This document shows positions 6,574 through 13,917 of a DNA stretch of 18,148 bases, in pieces (within the stretch, counting starts at the first letter, position 1; each line of letters begins with the position of its first letter). The notes below the pieces were generated by a model, which did not search any database, was not told where the DNA came from, and saw only the letters and a list, made by a program, of their open reading frames with translations. Location: contig CAAHEJ010000002.1 in assembly GCA_900772495.1 (NCBI GenBank), forward strand, positions 1 to 18,148, written 5' to 3'. The stretch comes from an uncultured Campylobacter sp. (GTDB lineage: Bacteria; Campylobacterota; Campylobacteria; Campylobacterales; Campylobacteraceae). The position numbers and the translations under genes are program-made.

Positions 6574-6597
6574 ACATTTACTTAAAGGAGAATCCAA

Positions 6598-8436
6598 ATG
6601 AGTAGTGAATTTACTCGAAGGTCTTTTCTAAAAACCGCCTGTATCAGCATAGGAGCTTTGTATGCGGGCTGTTCTAATCCCACAGGAAAGGACGACAAAC
6701 AAGCAACCCCGCGCAACTTGCCTTATTGTGATGTCCTTATCATCGGCTCTGGCGGAGCTGGACTTCGTGCCGCAGTAGCCGCAAGAAAGGCAAATCCAAA
6801 CGCAAGCGTGGTTGTCGCTACCAAAATGATGCCATCGCGCAACGCCACTTGTATGGCTGAGGGCGGCATAAACGGCGTAACGGATTTTAGCGATGGGGAT
6901 TCATACAAACTTCACGCTTATGACACGGTTAAAGGCGGGGCTTATCTTTGCGACCAAGATGCAGTGATGAAATTCTGTGAGGCGGCGGGCAAGGTGATTT
7001 TTGAGATGGATTACATAGGCACGCTCTTTTCACGCAACGAAAAAACGCTCGGCGTGGCTCAAAGAATGATGGGCGGAGCGAGCAAAAGGCGTTGCAACTA
7101 TGCAGCTGACAAGACAGGACACATTTTAATGCACTCTTGCCTTGATGATGCTATCAGCAACGGCGTGAAATTCCTAATGGACACCGAGCTGCTTGACATA
7201 GGCGTGAGTGAGGGCAAATGCGAGGGTGCAGTGCTTCGCGACATACAAACAGGCGGCATTTATCCTGTGCTTTGCAAGTCCCTTGTCATCGCCACAGGCG
7301 GTTACACAAGGATTTTCTACAACCGCACTTCAACGCCTTTCATCGCCACAGGAGACGGCGTAGCAGCCGCACTTCGTGCTGGACTTGGCTTTGAGGACCC
7401 TGAGATGATTCAGTTTCACCCAACAGGCGTGCAAAATGGCGGCACACTCATCACAGAAGCCGCAAGAGGCGAGGGTGGATACTTGCTTAACAATAAAGGC
7501 GAACGCTTTATGCAAAAATACCACGAAAAGGCAGAACTTGCCCCACGCGATGTCGTAGCTCGCGCAATGGAGATAGAAATCCGCGAAGGGCGTGGGTATG
7601 GAGAGGGTTTAAGCTCTTATGTGCTGTGCGATGTGAGGCATTTAGGCAAAGAAACCATTATGAAAAAACTGCCAAAAATTCGCCACACCGCAATGCTCTT
7701 TCAAAATATCGACTTAATCGACACGCCTGTGCCTGTGCGTCCAACGGCTCATTATTCAATGGGCGGGGTTGAAGTGGCTAAATTTGATGATATGAGCACC
7801 AAAGTGGCTGGAATTTATGTCGGCGGCGAGGCTTCTTGTATCAGCATACACGGCGCAAACAGACTTGGAGGCAACTCACTTACCGATGCTGTGGTTACAG
7901 GGCATTTAGCTGGGCTTGGAGCGGCAAATTACGCTAAAAATGCTGAATTTGGCAAGGGCGAAAAAACCCACGAACTAGCCCAAAAATGGCTTGCTACTTT
8001 TAAAGAGGTAACAAGTGGAGGCGGCGAGGTGAATGATATGTATGCCTTGCGTGAAGAGCTTGGCAAGCAAAATTGGGACAATATGGGGATTTTTAGGACA
8101 GGGGACAAGCTTGATTTGCTGGCAAAAAATTTGCAAGAAATTGAAGCAAAATACCAAAAAATCCGCGTGCCAAACCCAAATGAAGTGATGAACACCGCCT
8201 TTACTGATTATGTCGAGCTTGGGAATTTAATCTTACTTTCAAAATGCGCTTGTTTAGCCGCGCAAAAACGCCTTGAAAGCCGTGGGGCGCATACGAGGGA
8301 GGATTATCCAAAACGCGATGATGAGAATTTCTTAAAACACAGCATCGTTACGATGAACGACAAAAACGAGCTAGAATTAAGCTATAAAGATGTCGTTGTC
8401 GGCGAATTTTCACTTGATGGGAGGAAACCAGAATGA
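6598..8436 (+). CDS. mfrA: Methylmenaquinol:fumarate reductase flavoprotein MfrA (Tat-exported)
   Basis: This is the catalytic subunit of a periplasmic fumarate reductase, formerly annotated as succinate dehydrogenase SdhA in Campylobacter and Wolinella. The N-terminus has a twin-arginine signal, TRRSFLK (6-12), followed by a hydrophobic stretch to about residue 24, so it folds in the cytoplasm and is exported. The FAD-binding dinucleotide motif is VLIIGSGGAGLRAA (46-59). Family substrate motifs include QFHPTG, a TEAARGEGG segment, PTAHYSMGG and RLGGNSL. At the position where ordinary fumarate reductases carry the His that binds FAD covalently, this protein has Ala83 (MPSRNATCMAEGG). That matches the published Wolinella MfrA, whose FAD is non-covalent. 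The 612 residues are a normal length. AAAGGAG precedes the ATG, and the stop overlaps mfrB as ATGA. Confidence 0.93.
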   Translation: MSSEFTRRSFLKTACISIGALYAGCSNPTGKDDKQATPRNLPYCDVLIIGSGGAGLRAAVAARKANPNASVVVATKMMPSRNATCMAEGGINGVTDFSDGDSYKLHAYDTVKGGAYLCDQDAVMKFCEAAGKVIFEMDYIGTLFSRNEKTLGVAQRMMGGASKRRCNYAADKTGHILMHSCLDDAISNGVKFLMDTELLDIGVSEGKCEGAVLRDIQTGGIYPVLCKSLVIATGGYTRIFYNRTSTPFIATGDGVAAALRAGLGFEDPEMIQFHPTGVQNGGTLITEAARGEGGYLLNNKGERFMQKYHEKAELAPRDVVARAMEIEIREGRGYGEGLSSYVLCDVRHLGKETIMKKLPKIRHTAMLFQNIDLIDTPVPVRPTAHYSMGGVEVAKFDDMSTKVAGIYVGGEASCISIHGANRLGGNSLTDAVVTGHLAGLGAANYAKNAEFGKGEKTHELAQKWLATFKEVTSGGGEVNDMYALREELGKQNWDNMGIFRTGDKLDLLAKNLQEIEAKYQKIRVPNPNEVMNTAFTDYVELGNLILLSKCACLAAQKRLESRGAHTREDYPKRDDENFLKHSIVTMNDKNELELSYKDVVVGEFSLDGRKPE

Positions 8437-9398
8437 AAATTTTTATAGACCGCTTTGATGGCAAAAACAAATACGAATCAAGCTACGAGCTTGAAGAAAA
8501 GGACTACAAGGGCAAAACCTTGCTTACTGTGCTGCTTTTCATCAAACAACACAAGGACCTTACCCTAAATTTCACGGCTTCGTGCAAGTCAGCCATTTGC
8601 GGGGCGTGTTCTGTGCGCGTCAATGGACACTCTTACCTAGCCTGTGATACCATAATGGACAACTTGCTTAAAGAGTATGATGAGCCAGAAAGCATTCGCA
8701 TTTCGCCTTTGGGGAATTTCCGCGTGATAAGCGATTTGATAGTGGATTGGGAGCCTAGCATTGAAAATTTGCGTAAAATTCGCCCAGCTATAAAGGCAAA
8801 GGCTGAATTTGACAAAGAAAAAGGCTGCAAGCAAACTCAGGCAGAATACGACAAAATCGCAAAGCAATGGGACTGCATTTTGTGCGGTAGCTGTGCTAGT
8901 GAGTGCAGCAAGCTTGAGGCTGATAGTAGCGACTATATGCAGCCCTTTGTCTTTACTCACGCTTACCGCGCGGCTGCTGATTCGCGTTCAGCTGATGCGC
9001 TCACTCACTTAAAGCCTAGCATTGAAAATGGGCTTTGGAACTGTGTGCATTGTGAAGAATGCACAAACCGCTGTCCAAAGGGCATTAGCTCGGCTAGTGA
9101 TATAGCAAATTTACGCGTAATGGCTCTTAAAAAGGGACTTGACAGCGGCTCAGGACCTGAGCACGCTATGGCGTTTTATAAAGATTTGGTTGAGGGTTCA
9201 GGGCGTTTGAATGAAATTTACCTTTCATTGCGTTCTGATGGCGTTTTTGGCTCTGTTGGCAAAACGGATATTGCTGTTAAGCTGATGAGTGCTGGAAAGA
9301 TGAATTTAGGACACATTTTTGGCGAGGACGAAATAGAAGGACACGCGGACTTAGTCAAAATGGTTAAAGCAGCACAGGCTGCGGAAAAGAAGGAGTAG
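8433..9398 (+). CDS. mfrB: Methylmenaquinol:fumarate reductase iron-sulfur subunit MfrB
   Basis: MfrB passes electrons from MfrE to MfrA. A plant-type [2Fe-2S] domain has C51, C56, C59 and C71. The C-terminal ferredoxin half has C148/C151/C154/C158 (CILCGSCASEC) and C204/C207/C210/C214 (CVHCEECTNRCP). The second group has one more Cys than the C-x5-C-x3-CP of E. coli FrdB. This fits the non-classical (E-type) enzymes, in which the usual [3Fe-4S] centre is a second [4Fe-4S]. It has no export signal, so it probably crosses the membrane bound to MfrA. The 321 residues are longer than classical SdhB, mostly after the last cluster. The start ATGA overlaps the mfrA stop. Confidence 0.93.
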   Translation: MKIFIDRFDGKNKYESSYELEEKDYKGKTLLTVLLFIKQHKDLTLNFTASCKSAICGACSVRVNGHSYLACDTIMDNLLKEYDEPESIRISPLGNFRVISDLIVDWEPSIENLRKIRPAIKAKAEFDKEKGCKQTQAEYDKIAKQWDCILCGSCASECSKLEADSSDYMQPFVFTHAYRAAADSRSADALTHLKPSIENGLWNCVHCEECTNRCPKGISSASDIANLRVMALKKGLDSGSGPEHAMAFYKDLVEGSGRLNEIYLSLRSDGVFGSVGKTDIAVKLMSAGKMNLGHIFGEDEIEGHADLVKMVKAAQAAEKKE

Positions 9399-9401
9399 AT
9401 T

Positions 9402-10262
9402 ATGGCAAAAGAATTCGCATTTTTCCCGGGTTGTGTGCTTTCACAAGCCGCAAAAGAATCCAAAATATCCCTTGAAGCGATTGCGCCTATTTTGGGCTGG
9501 AAACTCAATGAAATCAAAGGTTGGAGTTGCTGTGGGGCAAGTCAGGCACAAGATGTAGACCCCATCGCCACGCTTGTAGCAAATGCTCGTAACATAGCAC
9601 TTGCTGAAAAGATGAACCAGCCTATGCTTACTACTTGCAGCACCTGTATGCTCACCCTAACCCGCGCTAAAAACACGCTTGATAAGGGCGCAAAAGAGCG
9701 CATAAACACCTTTTTAGCGGAGGGCAATATGAAGTATGAAGGCAGCACAGAAGTAACGAGCTTGCTTTGGGAGCTTTATGCTGATTTAGAAAGCCTTAAA
9801 GTCAAAGTGGTAAAACCGCTTTCAAATTTAAAGGTTGCCCTTTTTTATGGCTGTCATTCTTTGCGCCCTGAAAAAGAATTTAAGGGCAAGGAAAGCGCTA
9901 CAAATCCAAAAAGCTTTGAAGCAGTAGTAAGCGCACTTGGCGCGACTGTTGTGCCTTTTGAAAAAAGGCTTGATTGCTGCGGCTTTCACGCTTCTTATCC
10001 TGCGGAAAAATCAGTAAGCAAAATGTCAAGCCAGATTGTCAATAACGCCAGCCAAAACGAGGCGCACTGTGTCGTTACGCCTTGCCCGCTTTGTCAAATG
10101 CAGCTTGACATCTTCCAAGAGCGCTTTCAAAGCTCGTCAAATTCAAAGGCAAGACTCCCTATAATCCACCTTTCACAGCTTGTAGGACTTGCGCTAGGGC
10201 TTGGAGCGAAAGAGTTGGGGCTTGATTATAATATCATTGACGCGACAAAGCTAACGGCTTAG
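9402..10262 (+). CDS. mfrE: Methylmenaquinol:fumarate reductase membrane-associated subunit MfrE
   Basis: This subunit belongs to the heterodisulfide reductase HdrB-like family that replaces the heme b anchor in E-type succinate/fumarate reductases. Two CCG domains are visible. The first has C11, CCG at 43-45 and CSTC at 79-82. The second has GCHS, DCCGFH and TPCPLC. These motifs bind iron-sulfur centres and form the probable methylmenaquinol-oxidising side. No transmembrane helix is obvious, so contact with the membrane is presumably peripheral. The ribosome site AAGGAG overlaps the end of mfrB, and the ATG is 3 nt after its stop, so the three genes form one operon. A hairpin terminator follows. 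Confidence 0.92.
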   Translation: MAKEFAFFPGCVLSQAAKESKISLEAIAPILGWKLNEIKGWSCCGASQAQDVDPIATLVANARNIALAEKMNQPMLTTCSTCMLTLTRAKNTLDKGAKERINTFLAEGNMKYEGSTEVTSLLWELYADLESLKVKVVKPLSNLKVALFYGCHSLRPEKEFKGKESATNPKSFEAVVSALGATVVPFEKRLDCCGFHASYPAEKSVSKMSSQIVNNASQNEAHCVVTPCPLCQMQLDIFQERFQSSSNSKARLPIIHLSQLVGLALGLGAKELGLDYNIIDATKLTA

Positions 10263-10582
10263 ACAGCTTGGCTTTTTCGCGCTTTTGAGCAAGTTTGAAA
10301 AATCGCACTGTGGCAGATTTGATTATCTAGCCTTGTGCGATTTTTTCTGCACAACGCCCACAATCATCGAAAAATCCTCCACCTTTATCAAAGTTTATAG
10401 CCAAATTTCACATTTTGGGTAATTTTTCGCAAAGTCCATTGTCATATACGAATATAGCGAAATATCCATAAATTCAAGCTATAAGTCTTAAATTTTAATA
10501 TAAAATATAAAAATTGAATTTTATTCTTTGAGTTTTATTGCGAAATCGCTACCAAAAAAGCCACGCACAAGGCGCAAAATTT
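10263..10582. other. Convergent spacer after mfrE (320 bp)
   Basis: This spacer lies between mfrE (rightward) and a leftward membrane-protein gene. It contains the hairpin terminator at 10297-10347. The remaining 230 bases are AT-rich with no ORF, RNA gene or repeat that I can support. Confidence 0.7.
10297..10347 (+). terminator. Long hairpin terminator after mfrE, probably bidirectional
   Basis: AAAAATCGCAC (10298-10308) pairs exactly with GTGCGATTTTT (10335-10345). Inside, GGC and AGAT pair with ATCT and GCC around a 6-nt loop, giving about 18 base pairs with small internal loops. A run of six T follows on the plus strand and a run of T on the minus strand, so it can serve both convergent operons. 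Confidence 0.8.
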
Positions 10583-11092
10583 TTAAATGCAATTTAAAAT
10601 GTGATAAATTTCAGCGTTTATAAATTGCGGTGGAAAAGGGATTGAGACGGAAAAGTCTTTGTAGGTGTTGCCGGGCAAAAGGGAGATGATTTGCACGACA
10701 TAATTCACGCTGTTTGATGAGCTGCTTTTTTGGACATTTCGGCGGTTTTTAGGGTCAAAAACCGTGCTATCACCGCCTACTTTGTCGGTTATGGTAAGCT
10801 CTAAAAAGCATTTGTTGATAGCATAGCCTGTCAAATTTGTTACGCGCCCCGTGATATACACGCTTTCAGTGCGTAAATTTCGCGCGAATTTAATATCAGA
10901 AAGCGTAGCTTGCTTAGTGTGCTCTTCGACATACATCAGCAAAGAGTAGAGCAAAATACCCGAAAACACGACATTTACGCCGTAAAAAATGACAGCGGCT
11001 TGCCAATTTTTAATCTTCCAAAAAATCACAACGCAAATGAGCGCAAACAGCACAAAAACGCCCGCACAAGATAAAATGTGAAAGCTATTCAT
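10583..11092 (-). CDS. Small two-helix membrane protein, paralogue-like to the gene upstream
   Basis: I cannot assign a function. The protein has two N-terminal hydrophobic helices (about 8-25 and 32-52 from the ATG). A soluble domain of about 115 residues follows, rich in beta-type sequence. In it, GRVTNLTGYAINKCFLELTI resembles NITNLSQYHFKYCEITAKL of the neighbour, with N-L-[ST]-x-Y and a Cys in register. Both may belong to the epsilonproteobacterial DUF2393 type, but that is from memory. ATG 11092 shares one base with the preceding stop (TGATG). A GTG at 11101 is an alternative start. It is the last gene of the ilvE-led operon. Confidence 0.8.
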   Translation of the reverse strand: MNSFHILSCAGVFVLFALICVVIFWKIKNWQAAVIFYGVNVVFSGILLYSLLMYVEEHTKQATLSDIKFARNLRTESVYITGRVTNLTGYAINKCFLELTITDKVGGDSTVFDPKNRRNVQKSSSSNSVNYVVQIISLLPGNTYKDFSVSIPFPPQFINAEIYHILNCI

Positions 11093-11625
11093 CAAAAACA
11101 CTCGCTTGTAAGTTGTATAGTCAAATTCAAATCCTTGTTGTAATTTTCAAAATTTATCCTTTGCATTTGCGTTTCAAAGCGTGCTAAGCCATTTTCTAGG
11201 ATTTTGCTTTTTTTATACAAAGGAAAAAAGTGGTTTTTATACACCTCAAAAAAACTAGCGTTGTTGTCTAAATTTGGGCGCAATTTAGCCGTGATTTCAC
11301 AATACTTAAAATGATATTGAGATAAATTTGTGATATTAAAATCCACGACAAAATTCGTTCCACCACCATAAGTTCTCGCGCCTATCACCTCAGCCTCTCT
11401 TTCTCGCACGCGGCTGTCGATGAAATCATAACCATAATAAAACAAATACCCACAAGCCACAAAGTCAAAAATCAGCACCAAAAGCGCTAAAATCGGGTGT
11501 CGCCCCAAAAACGCCACCACAAGCAAGATACACATAAAAACAAAAATCACCAAAAACAAAAACAAAAAGTCTATGGTGTAAAGGTGCTGCGTGTAAAAAA
11601 GCAACCATTCCTTTAAATTTTGCAT
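11092..11625 (-). CDS. Small two-helix membrane protein of unknown function
   Basis: The 177-residue protein has two strongly hydrophobic segments (about 19-40 and 44-64), then a charged stretch (DSRVREREAEV) and a soluble domain probably on the outer face. The hydrophobic codons are encoded partly by a tandem CAAAAA-type hexamer near 11550-11566 on the plus strand. The soluble domain shares the N-L-[ST]-x-Y...C pattern with the next gene, suggesting tandem duplication. AAGGGAT precedes the ATG at 11625, 23 nt after the SPFH gene stop. Context suggests a membrane complex with that protein, but no function can be stated. Confidence 0.8.
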   Translation of the reverse strand: MQNLKEWLLFYTQHLYTIDFLFLFLVIFVFMCILLVVAFLGRHPILALLVLIFDFVACGYLFYYGYDFIDSRVREREAEVIGARTYGGGTNFVVDFNITNLSQYHFKYCEITAKLRPNLDNNASFFEVYKNHFFPLYKKSKILENGLARFETQMQRINFENYNKDLNLTIQLTSECF

Positions 11626-11648
11626 TGTTTATCCCTTGTAAATTTAGC

Positions 11649-12701
11649 CTACTGCCCTATCGCGCTTTGTTTTTTCGCATCCTTTGTATCTACCCAGATA
11701 TTTGGCACAGAACCACCGGGGGTTAGGAAAATCTTTGCGTCTGTGTTTTCTTTTAACGCCTCGTTGAATTTGCCCTGCACTTCAATTTGCTTTAAATTTA
11801 AAAGCGGGTTGTTAAGGCTGTTTGCTACTTGTTTGTTAGCATAAGCTTGCGCATCAGCTTCGATTTTAGTGGCATCTGCCTTACCCTTTGAGCTGATGAT
11901 AGTCGCATTTGCCTCGCCCTCAGCCAAAGTAGCACGGCGCAAGGCTTCTTGGCTCGCTCTTTCAGCCTCTTGCTTTGCCACTTGGACAAGCTCGATTTGC
12001 TTTTTTACCTCAGGGGGCAAAACGATTTCTCGCAGTTGCACAGCAGTAAGCATTACAGGGCTATTTGGCAAACCTGCTATAACCTTGCCTATGTCATCGT
12101 TGATTTGCTGGGCTATGGCGTTGCGATTTGCGGGCAGCTCTTCGGCTGTGTATTTACCTACCACGCTTCGCACCACATCGCGCACGGTTGGGTCGATGAT
12201 TTTGTCCTCCCAATTCACATTCCATTTGGCTATGGTTTGTGGCACGACAGCTTCATTAAGCTTATACTGCACGGTTACATCGATAGAAACGCTAAGCCCG
12301 CGGCTATCAAGCACGGAAATAGAGCTTTTGTTGATGACACCTGAGCCTTGCCTCAAAGAGCTTTCATTCACGCCCTCCACAGAAGCATAAGTCATTTGTC
12401 GCACCTTTGTGTCGATGACTATGATTTTTTGAAAAATCGGCACAAAAAAGTGCAAGCCCGGCTCCAAAGCCTTTTCTCCAAAAGCACCTGTGGTTACTTT
12501 TATGCCCATTTCGCCTGAATTTACGATGGCAAAGGGTTTAGCAAGCACAAGCACAAGCACCAAAGCGATGATGACATACACAAGCGGCGTGAATTTGCCA
12601 AAATTTTTCATAAAATCAAAATTCGGGGCTTTGAAATTAAGCGGTTGTTTGTCCTGCCCTGTGCTTTTTTTGTTGAAATAATCATTCAAATCTGCTGGCA
12701 T
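11649..12701 (-). CDS. SPFH/prohibitin-like (Band 7) membrane protein
   Basis: This is a membrane scaffold protein of the stomatin/prohibitin/HflK-C superfamily. After a short cytoplasmic N-terminus comes one transmembrane helix (about 40-60, VYVIIALVLVLVLA). The SPFH domain follows (about 62-240) and starts with VNSGEMGIKVTTGAF and PGLHFFVPIFQKI, both typical of prohibitins. Next is an alanine/glutamate-rich coiled coil (KQEAERASQEALRRATLAEG) used for ring assembly. The C-terminus ends GGSVPNIWVDTKD. The 350-residue start at ATG 12701 has AAAGGA upstream; the frame is open to 12719 without a better site. The order ilvE, SPFH gene, small membrane proteins matches what I recall around C. jejuni Cj0269c-Cj0268c. 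Such proteins often control membrane proteases, but no protease gene is nearby. Confidence 0.88.
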   Translation of the reverse strand: MPADLNDYFNKKSTGQDKQPLNFKAPNFDFMKNFGKFTPLVYVIIALVLVLVLAKPFAIVNSGEMGIKVTTGAFGEKALEPGLHFFVPIFQKIIVIDTKVRQMTYASVEGVNESSLRQGSGVINKSSISVLDSRGLSVSIDVTVQYKLNEAVVPQTIAKWNVNWEDKIIDPTVRDVVRSVVGKYTAEELPANRNAIAQQINDDIGKVIAGLPNSPVMLTAVQLREIVLPPEVKKQIELVQVAKQEAERASQEALRRATLAEGEANATIISSKGKADATKIEADAQAYANKQVANSLNNPLLNLKQIEVQGKFNEALKENTDAKIFLTPGGSVPNIWVDTKDAKKQSAIGQ

Positions 12702-12711
12702 TTTTATCCTT

Positions 12712-13629
12712 TCATACATAAGTCAGCATTGAGCTGAATTTTTTGTCGCGTCCATAAACTATGTCAAAAAACGCATCTTGTAAGAGCTTGGTCAGCTCGC
12801 CTCGTGCGCCGTTGCCGATAACTCGCCCGTCTATGTTTGAAATGGGCGTGATTTCAGCGGCTGTGCCTGTGAAAAAGGCTTCATCAGCGGTATAAACTTC
12901 ATCTCGGCTGATTCTTTGGCGCAAAACGCTTAAATTTCGGCTCTTTGCGATTTGCAAAACCGTATCTTGCGTGATACTTCGCAAAGTAAAGTCATTTGGC
13001 GGTGTGATTAAGGCGCCGTTTTTTACGATAAAAAAGCACTCGCCTGTGCCCTCAGAGATAAAGCCCTCCTCATCAAGCAACAAGCCCTCCTCATAGCCCG
13101 CATCGATAGCCTCAAATTTGGCAAGCTGTGAATTTAAGTAGTTTGCGCTGGCTTTGGCTTTGTTCATCGATGATTTTGCGCTGTTTCGCATAAAGCTTGA
13201 AATTTTGACTCTAATGCCCTTTTCCAAGCCCTCCTCGCCCAAATACGCCCCCATTTCCCAAGCGGCTATGGCGACACGCACGGGCGCTTTGAGATGATAA
13301 ACGCCCATTTCGCCGTCTCCTAAATACACAAGCGGGCGCAAATACACATTGCCTTTAAATTCGTTTGCCTTGACGATTTCTATCTGCGCCTTTTCAAGCT
13401 CATCTTGTGAGTAAGGCACTTTTAAAAGCGTGATTTTAGCGGACTCTAAAAGGCGTTTGGTATGCTCTTGCAAGCGAAAAATCGCCAAACCCTTGTCCGT
13501 TTTATACGCACGCGTGCCCTCAAAAACGGCGTTGCCATAATGCAAAGAGTGAGTGAGTATATGCACTTTTGCGTCCTTGAAATCCACGATTTGCCCGTCC
13601 ATCCAAACCTTTTTTGCTTCTGCTTTCAT
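12712..13629 (-). CDS. ilvE: Branched-chain amino acid aminotransferase IlvE
   Basis: This PLP class IV transaminase catalyses the last step of valine, leucine and isoleucine synthesis. The PLP lysine is K159 in NKAKASANYLNS, which corresponds to the AKVGGNYLSS motif of E. coli IlvE. Other family segments are FEGTRAY near the N-terminus, a RPLVYLG stretch, LDEEGFISEGTGECFF and FFTGTAAEITPI. The 305 residues match the usual length. ATG 13629 is chosen because the conserved fold begins at once (MKAEAKKVWMDG); AAAGG lies about 10 nt upstream. It heads a four-gene operon with the SPFH protein. The gap to that gene's ATG is only 10 nt. Confidence 0.95.
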   Translation of the reverse strand: MKAEAKKVWMDGQIVDFKDAKVHILTHSLHYGNAVFEGTRAYKTDKGLAIFRLQEHTKRLLESAKITLLKVPYSQDELEKAQIEIVKANEFKGNVYLRPLVYLGDGEMGVYHLKAPVRVAIAAWEMGAYLGEEGLEKGIRVKISSFMRNSAKSSMNKAKASANYLNSQLAKFEAIDAGYEEGLLLDEEGFISEGTGECFFIVKNGALITPPNDFTLRSITQDTVLQIAKSRNLSVLRQRISRDEVYTADEAFFTGTAAEITPISNIDGRVIGNGARGELTKLLQDAFFDIVYGRDKKFSSMLTYV

Positions 13630-13663
13630 CGGTGAAAACCTTTCGTTGAATTTTTGAAAAGGC

Positions 13664-13672
13664 ATTGTAGCA
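13664..13672 (-). promoter_or_regulatory. Candidate extended -10 promoter of ilvE
   Basis: On the minus strand TGC-TACAAT lies about 35 nt upstream of the ilvE ATG. No clear -35 box is seen. The extended -10 form is typical of Campylobacter. Confidence 0.5.
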
Positions 13673-13824
13673 CAAATAAACTAACATTTTGGCAAAAATT
13701 CATTTTCTTTTGTTTTTTGTTAAAAAGTGATGAAAAAACAAAAACCAACCCATAAAAATATGACAAGGAAATTTCAAGCATACAAAAGATAGAACAAAGA
13801 TGATTTACCCAAATTTTCACGCAT

Positions 13825-13854
13825 AAAAAAAGCCAACCCCTATGGGTTGGCTTT
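13825..13854 (-). terminator. Rho-independent terminator of porA
   Basis: An 11-bp perfect stem (AAAGCCAACCC and GGGTTGGCTTT, 13829-13839 and 13844-13854) with a 4-nt loop is followed on the minus strand by a run of seven T. It lies about 64 nt after the porA stop and before the ilvE promoter, separating the two leftward units. Confidence 0.92.
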
Positions 13855-13917
13855 GTTGTAAATTCCACTCTCGCTTTGCGAAACCGCGCCGTTTGGGGCG
13901 TGGCTTACAAGTGCGGA

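Larger units (their letters stand above)
6259..6597. other. Divergent his/mfr control region (339 bp)
   Basis: This AT-rich stretch between hisB (leftward) and mfrA (rightward) holds no gene. It contains the his promoter, a palindrome at 6386-6402, the mfrA promoter, a 7-bp inverted repeat in the mfrA leader and the mfrA ribosome site (AAAGGAG at 6584-6590). A second AAAGGAG at 6484-6490 has no start codon after it. Confidence 0.8.

Noticed and set aside
13626..13868. 80-codon minus-strand reading between porA and ilvE
   Set aside because: It crosses the porA terminator and the ilvE promoter and has a low-complexity sequence without a good ribosome site.
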